Positions 60,483 to 64,000 of a DNA stretch of 64,000 bases are shown piece after piece. The position numbers were made by a program, and so were the translations under genes. Under the pieces are notes generated by a model that saw nothing but the letters and a program-made list of their open reading frames with translations, had not been told where the DNA came from and did no database searches. This stretch comes from Pristimantibacillus sp052113225 (GTDB taxonomy: Bacteria; Bacillota; Bacilli; Paenibacillales; Paenibacillaceae), in contig NZ_JBFRCT010000004.1 in assembly GCF_052113225.1 (NCBI RefSeq), positions 372,001 through 436,000 of the forward strand, given 5' to 3'. Position 1 is the stretch's first letter. The number at the start of each line of letters is the position of its first letter.

Positions 60483-60905
60483 ATGTTAACGTTGCGAGTA
60501 GGTACGGAGGAAGATTTGGCGCTTCTGGCTGAGCTGAATAAGCAGCTTATTGAGGATGAGCGTCATGATAATACGATGAATATTGAACAATTAAAAGTCA
60601 GAATGCGGCAGTTTATTCGTACAGATTATAACGCCTACCTGTTTGAGAGGGAAGACGAAATGATAGGCTATGCTTTAGTAGACCATACTAAGAAGCCTTT
60701 GTATGTAAGACAGTTCTTCATCTGTCGTGATCAGAGGAGGAATAAATATGGCAAGCTGGCTTTCGAGATGNTGCTTGAGCGGTTAAGTACAGAGGATATC
60801 GATATTGAAGTGATGCATGGAAACGAGACGGGCTATGCTTTCTGGAAATCGCTTGGATTCAGAGAAAGAAGCATCTATATGCGGCGGAACAAGGGAGGAT
60901 TCTAA
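60483..60905 (+). CDS. GNAT-family acetyltransferase
   Basis: 140 residues: LRVGTEEDLALLAELNKQLIEDERHDN start, beta4 VRQFFICRDQRRNKYGKLAFEM acetyl-CoA-binding region (R/Q-x-x-G/Y-x-G here RRNKYGK) and YAFWKSLGFRERSIYMRR end. GAGGTGA five bases before the ATG at 60483. Base 60771 is undetermined (N), leaving one residue ambiguous in the conserved helix. Acceptor unknown. Confidence 0.88.
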   Translation: MLTLRVGTEEDLALLAELNKQLIEDERHDNTMNIEQLKVRMRQFIRTDYNAYLFEREDEMIGYALVDHTKKPLYVRQFFICRDQRRNKYGKLAFEMXLERLSTEDIDIEVMHGNETGYAFWKSLGFRERSIYMRRNKGGF

Positions 60906-60945
60906 AAAGAATCGCTCCCACCGTTTTAAGGATCATTCAACCTTT

Positions 60946-61419
60946 TTAATCCACAATATTAACTAATCTTCCTTCTGAAGCCTTTGCCAGATTGTTTCCA
61001 CTGAGGAAGATCTGTAATCCGCGTTTACCTGCGCTGATACTGACCAGCTCCATCGACTGCACAGATTCCTGCAAGTAGAATGGATACTTCTTCTTCATTC
61101 CAAGAGGTGATACTCCGCCACGGATGTAGCCGGTAAGAGCCTCGATCTCTTTTACCGCGACCATCTCCACCTTCTTATTGCCGCTCACTTTCGCGAGATT
61201 CTTCAGGTTGAGTTCCTTATCTCCAGGGATGCAGGCAGCGATTACTCCGGTCTTATCTCCTCTTAAAACTAATGTCTTATATAAATGGCTGGGCGGTAAG
61301 CCCACCTTGGCAGCAACGGTATCGACGTCGAGCTGATCCTCATCCCACTCGTACTCGTGCAGGGTGTAGGAGATACGCATCGAATCTAGTTTACGGCAGG
61401 CGTTTGTTTTGATAGACAT
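60946..61419 (-). CDS. ybaK: Cys-tRNA(Pro) deacylase, YbaK/EbsC family
   Basis: Hydrolyses Cys mischarged on tRNA-Pro. 157 residues: KTNACRKLDSMRISYTLHEYEWDE start, TVAAKVGLPPSHLYKTLV, the catalytic-type Lys in GDKELNLKNLAK and the GYIRGGVSPLG signature. The ATG at 61419 follows a terminator T tract by one base; the only possible ribosome site, GAGG, lies in the 3-prime arm of that terminator stem. Confidence 0.93.
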   Translation of the reverse strand: MSIKTNACRKLDSMRISYTLHEYEWDEDQLDVDTVAAKVGLPPSHLYKTLVLRGDKTGVIAACIPGDKELNLKNLAKVSGNKKVEMVAVKEIEALTGYIRGGVSPLGMKKKYPFYLQESVQSMELVSISAGKRGLQIFLSGNNLAKASEGRLVNIVD

Positions 61420-61424
61420 GAAAA

Positions 61425-61475
61425 AAACCTCAATTCCTTCATATAGTCATAGATTGACTATACCAAGGAATTGAG
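61425..61475 (-). terminator. Terminator after the GH115-like gene, overlapping the ybaK ribosome site
   Basis: CCTCAATTCCTT and AAGGAATTGAGG form a perfect 12-bp stem around an inner AGTCA/TGACT stem; on the minus strand TTTTTTT follows and then the ybaK ATG. It thus ends the upstream transcript and can also hide the ybaK ribosome site. Confidence 0.85.
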
Positions 61476-61501
61476 GCGGAAACCAACTAAGGTTCCTTCT
61501 C

Positions 61502-63574
61502 TCAGTTCGTAGATCCGTTGAACTTTGCCTCTAACATTCTTGCGAGCTCATCATCTGGCAGCGGATTGCGATGTGTATTTTCCAAGTAGATATGCTTCTC
61601 AGTCTCTGGCATCAGATATTCCTTGTACCAGAGGAACATATCCGGGCTGTCTCCTTGCAGACGCAGGAATTTACGAGCTGTCTCACAATGGTCGACGGTA
61701 TTGGCTATGTTGGTCAACCAATCCGCACGGTAAAAGTTCTCCCATTGCCCTGTTGCCGCACGATCCAGTGCAGCTTGTCCAGCCTTGTAATTCCATACAG
61801 CATTAGATGCATGTATAAATGCCTGAGGATATTGCTCTGCATGAAAGCTCTCATAAGCCGAACAGATAGAAGCAAGTCCTTTGCATCCGCTCAGATGAAG
61901 TTCAATCTGTACGAGCAGTTGAACGGTAAGCCTATTATGCTCAACATCCGTTAATCGGTCCGCCACTGCTAAACCTTGCTTTAACAGTTGCTCCCATCCA
62001 GGGATCGCCTGCTCCGCTTTCTGTCTAAACCAACGGACCTGCTCAAGGAAGCTTCCCGCTCCTGCCGCCCAAATCAGACGGCTGTCGGTGTCCTTCCTGC
62101 CCTGCAGCCAGTGCCCCACAATCATGCGGGCAGGATGATGATAGAACTCATCTCCCGCACGATCATCGGCATTAGGCCCGTATTGGATCGTATTCGCCGC
62201 ATAATCCTGATACAGCCGAATGATGCTCTCCTGCTCCGAGGAGTAGAAGCGTTCCACAAACGAATAAAGCTGCGTATCAGCATCAGCTGCACCGTCTTGC
62301 CATAACTTCGCACATAAATCGAGTGTAAACAGATGCGGCAAAATGTTGCCTGAATTAACGAGCAAATATTCGCTCGCCCCCGCGGCAAAGGCATCACCAA
62401 GCTCATCAATGATAAGCTGTGCAGGTGAAGGGAATAACGTCAAATGATTGGATGCCTGCAGATCATGGAACGTCACATGATAATACACACCGTTCTTCCC
62501 TTCATCCCCAATCTCCGGCAGCGCGGGTACACGCAGATTCAGATTGCCATGTCTTCGTGACACCATTTTGCCGTAGCCGTTATCTGCCCACATTTTAATA
62601 ACACCATCTGGCACTTGGATATGGCCCTGCTTGTACAGCTCTGCGATCTCCCCGTACATTGCCATGGAACAGACAGGCTGATCCACTTGTTCAGCGATCA
62701 TGTCATACTGCTTCTGTACAACGGAGGAGATCAGCTCCCCTCGTTTCTCAGGTGTATCGAATGCCGGATCGTTTTCCCAAAATGGCTTGTCACCTTGTCC
62801 CCGGAACGACAGCACCCAGACAATCTTATCGTTCTTCTGATGCTTAATCGCTTCACGCCATAACTGCTCAAATAATTCCGGGTGCTCCTTGTAGCTGGCC
62901 TGTTTACCTGGGAAAGCCCTCAGGAACATTTCCGCACCAAGCGGCTCTGCATGATGATGCGTCAGCCAAAGTCCCATCTCCGCAGCAAGCTTCGCATGGA
63001 TGCCGGTCTTGGGCAGATCGGTACCCGGAATAACCATATTGCCGCCGCATCGGAGCAAGGCTTCAAATACCGGCGCCCATACTTCTTCCGTTGGAGGATA
63101 CTGCTCCTTCCAGCCGATCAGACAAACCTCATCATTTACGAACCAGCCGCGGTAGCGAACCTTCGGCTTCACGCTTTCATACGGGACAGCGGGTACTTCA
63201 ATTGCATCACGTCTCGCAGGTGGAAGCTCTGCCCAGAACCAGAACGGGTCGACGCCAAGCACCGTATGGCTGTAATGAAGAAGACCATAGATGACTCCTA
63301 ATTCATCCCTGCCGATAATATGCAGCACAGATCCTTCTTCCCCATCTGCAAATTGAAAACAAAAGCCCTCTGCCCAAGCCGGGCATGAATCTCCCTCTTC
63401 TGCATAACGAACTACAACACTTGCACTATTGCCCAGCTTAGGAGCAGCTCCAAATACGGCCTCGTGATCCCGCTTAATCATATTCCAGACATGCTTAACA
63501 GGGGTATTCCACCCCGTACGGATGTCATATTCTGTTGCCTCATTAATCGTTAACCCACTTAAACGTTCACGCAT
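61502..63574 (-). CDS. GH115-like glycoside hydrolase (putative alpha-glucuronidase)
   Basis: 690 residues. YRGWFVNDEVCLIGWKEQYPP, VFEALLRCGGNMVIPGTDLP, LWLTHHHAEPLGAEMFLR and GIYGLLHYSHTVLGVDPFWFW match the layout of GH115 enzymes, which remove glucuronic acid from xylan. It is cytoplasmic (no signal) and somewhat short for the family, so a divergent specificity is possible. The ATG at 63574 with GGAG upstream is preferred to the frame start at 63661. Lies directly after a sugar-binding protein gene, suggesting joint uptake and breakdown. Confidence 0.75.
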   Translation of the reverse strand: MRERLSGLTINEATEYDIRTGWNTPVKHVWNMIKRDHEAVFGAAPKLGNSASVVVRYAEEGDSCPAWAEGFCFQFADGEEGSVLHIIGRDELGVIYGLLHYSHTVLGVDPFWFWAELPPARRDAIEVPAVPYESVKPKVRYRGWFVNDEVCLIGWKEQYPPTEEVWAPVFEALLRCGGNMVIPGTDLPKTGIHAKLAAEMGLWLTHHHAEPLGAEMFLRAFPGKQASYKEHPELFEQLWREAIKHQKNDKIVWVLSFRGQGDKPFWENDPAFDTPEKRGELISSVVQKQYDMIAEQVDQPVCSMAMYGEIAELYKQGHIQVPDGVIKMWADNGYGKMVSRRHGNLNLRVPALPEIGDEGKNGVYYHVTFHDLQASNHLTLFPSPAQLIIDELGDAFAAGASEYLLVNSGNILPHLFTLDLCAKLWQDGAADADTQLYSFVERFYSSEQESIIRLYQDYAANTIQYGPNADDRAGDEFYHHPARMIVGHWLQGRKDTDSRLIWAAGAGSFLEQVRWFRQKAEQAIPGWEQLLKQGLAVADRLTDVEHNRLTVQLLVQIELHLSGCKGLASICSAYESFHAEQYPQAFIHASNAVWNYKAGQAALDRAATGQWENFYRADWLTNIANTVDHCETARKFLRLQGDSPDMFLWYKEYLMPETEKHIYLENTHRNPLPDDELARMLEAKFNGSTN

Positions 63575-63664
63575 CTTTCTCCATCTCCCATCCCCGTAAA
63601 AAGGTCCCCTTAAAGCCAAGAGGACCGGCCAATGGAATCGGCCAATCCTCTCTGCATTCATTGC

Positions 63665-64000
63665 TTATTTTTTCGCTTCTTCTGCATATTTCGCTCCTAC
63701 CTTCATCAGCTCATCATACGCTTGATCCGGCGTTGATTGGTCGAATTGCAGCTTTTCAACAACCGTCTTGTAGTCGTTCTTGAATGTGCCCCATCCTTTA
63801 GGATCGTTAATAAACGGCTGAGCATCCGGTGTTACTTTACCAAGGAAATCAAGGGATACTTTATCTGCATCACTGAAGGACGGCTCAATCGCTGCAACCA
63901 CTTTGGAGCTGACTGGTGTACCGCGTGTTAGACCAAGCGTCTTGCCTGCTTCTTCATTGTTAATGAACCAATCTACGAATTGAATCGCTTCTGCCTGATG
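63665..64000 (-). CDS. ABC sugar transporter substrate-binding protein, C-terminal part
   Basis: The frame is open to the window edge, so only the last 111 residues are seen. The tract AIQFVDWFINNEEAGKTLGLTRGTPVS is the conserved C-terminal lobe of family 1 extracellular solute-binding proteins (sugar ABC importers). It precedes the GH115-like gene in the same direction. The lipoprotein signal and ligand site lie outside the window. Confidence 0.8.
   Translation of the reverse strand, partial: HQAEAIQFVDWFINNEEAGKTLGLTRGTPVSSKVVAAIEPSFSDADKVSLDFLGKVTPDAQPFINDPKGWGTFKNDYKTVVEKLQFDQSTPDQAYDELMKVGAKYAEEAKK

Noticed and set aside
60771..60771. Frameshift or variant in the GNAT gene
   Set aside because: It is a single undetermined base (N); the frame is intact on both sides.

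Overview
The window looks like chromosomal DNA of a spore-forming, saccharolytic Gram-positive of the Paenibacillus type. This is inferred from a GerA-type germinant-receptor operon, LplABC-style sugar importers that lack their own ATPase, LacI-type regulators beside glycosidases, cre-like sites, strong AGGAGG ribosome sites and many compact rho-independent terminators. I saw no rRNA, tRNA, CRISPR, transposase or phage genes. Most genes lie on the minus strand.

Left part (1-10.8 kb): an AraC regulator; a membrane-anchored unknown; a LacI regulator plus GH36 alpha-galactosidase operon; a tandem-duplicated pair of small membrane-anchored proteins; and a haem-sensing and efflux locus (hssR-hssS-hrtB-hrtA) with a recognisable HssR direct repeat before hrtB.

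10.8-18.7 kb: one long minus-strand operon holds two copies of a flavoprotein/dicluster-ferredoxin pair resembling AprA/AprB, an alpha/beta hydrolase, and a sulfonate/nitrate/taurine-type importer with two permeases and a binding lipoprotein but no ATPase. A terminator-like hairpin sits in its leader. The substrate is unknown; this is the best candidate for an undescribed metabolic system.

18.8-23.1 kb: an MFS exporter and divergent TetR regulator share a perfect 18-bp inverted repeat. The tetR stop codon lies inside a 13-copy array of a 43-bp hairpin repeat, followed by a diverged hairpin and then by the second copy of a 189-bp interspersed palindromic element (the first is at 6.58 kb). An sdpR-sdpI pair follows without sdpABC.

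23.2-31.2 kb: a secreted GH81 beta-1,3-glucanase with four discoidin-type domains, then an operon (UDP-glucose dehydrogenase, UDP-glucuronate epimerase, DPM1-like transferase, LAB_N membrane protein) that probably makes a polyprenyl-linked uronic acid for the envelope.

31.2-38 kb: MarR, Nudix, histidine phosphatase and nucleotidyltransferase genes; a Crp/Fnr regulator convergent with flavohaemoglobin hmp, which has a TGTGA-N6-TCACA site at about -41.5; YdeI-like, Nif3-like and UspA proteins.

38-46 kb: LacI regulator, GH35 beta-galactosidase and an LplABC-type sugar importer, with a cre-overlapped promoter, twin LacI-type operators and a triple hairpin repeat inside the operon.

46-51 kb: an NAD salvage operon (nrtR-pncA-pncB-nadD-nadE) with candidate NrtR sites. 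51-55.4 kb: germination operon in the order A-C-D-B. 55.5-55.8 kb: five hairpins in a repeat of about 125 bp. 55.8-64 kb: small unknown proteins, a VOC protein, an ECF42-type sigma factor with two YCII/DGPF partners and a hydrolase, a GNAT protein, ybaK, and a GH115-like glycosidase next to a sugar-binding lipoprotein that runs off the window end.
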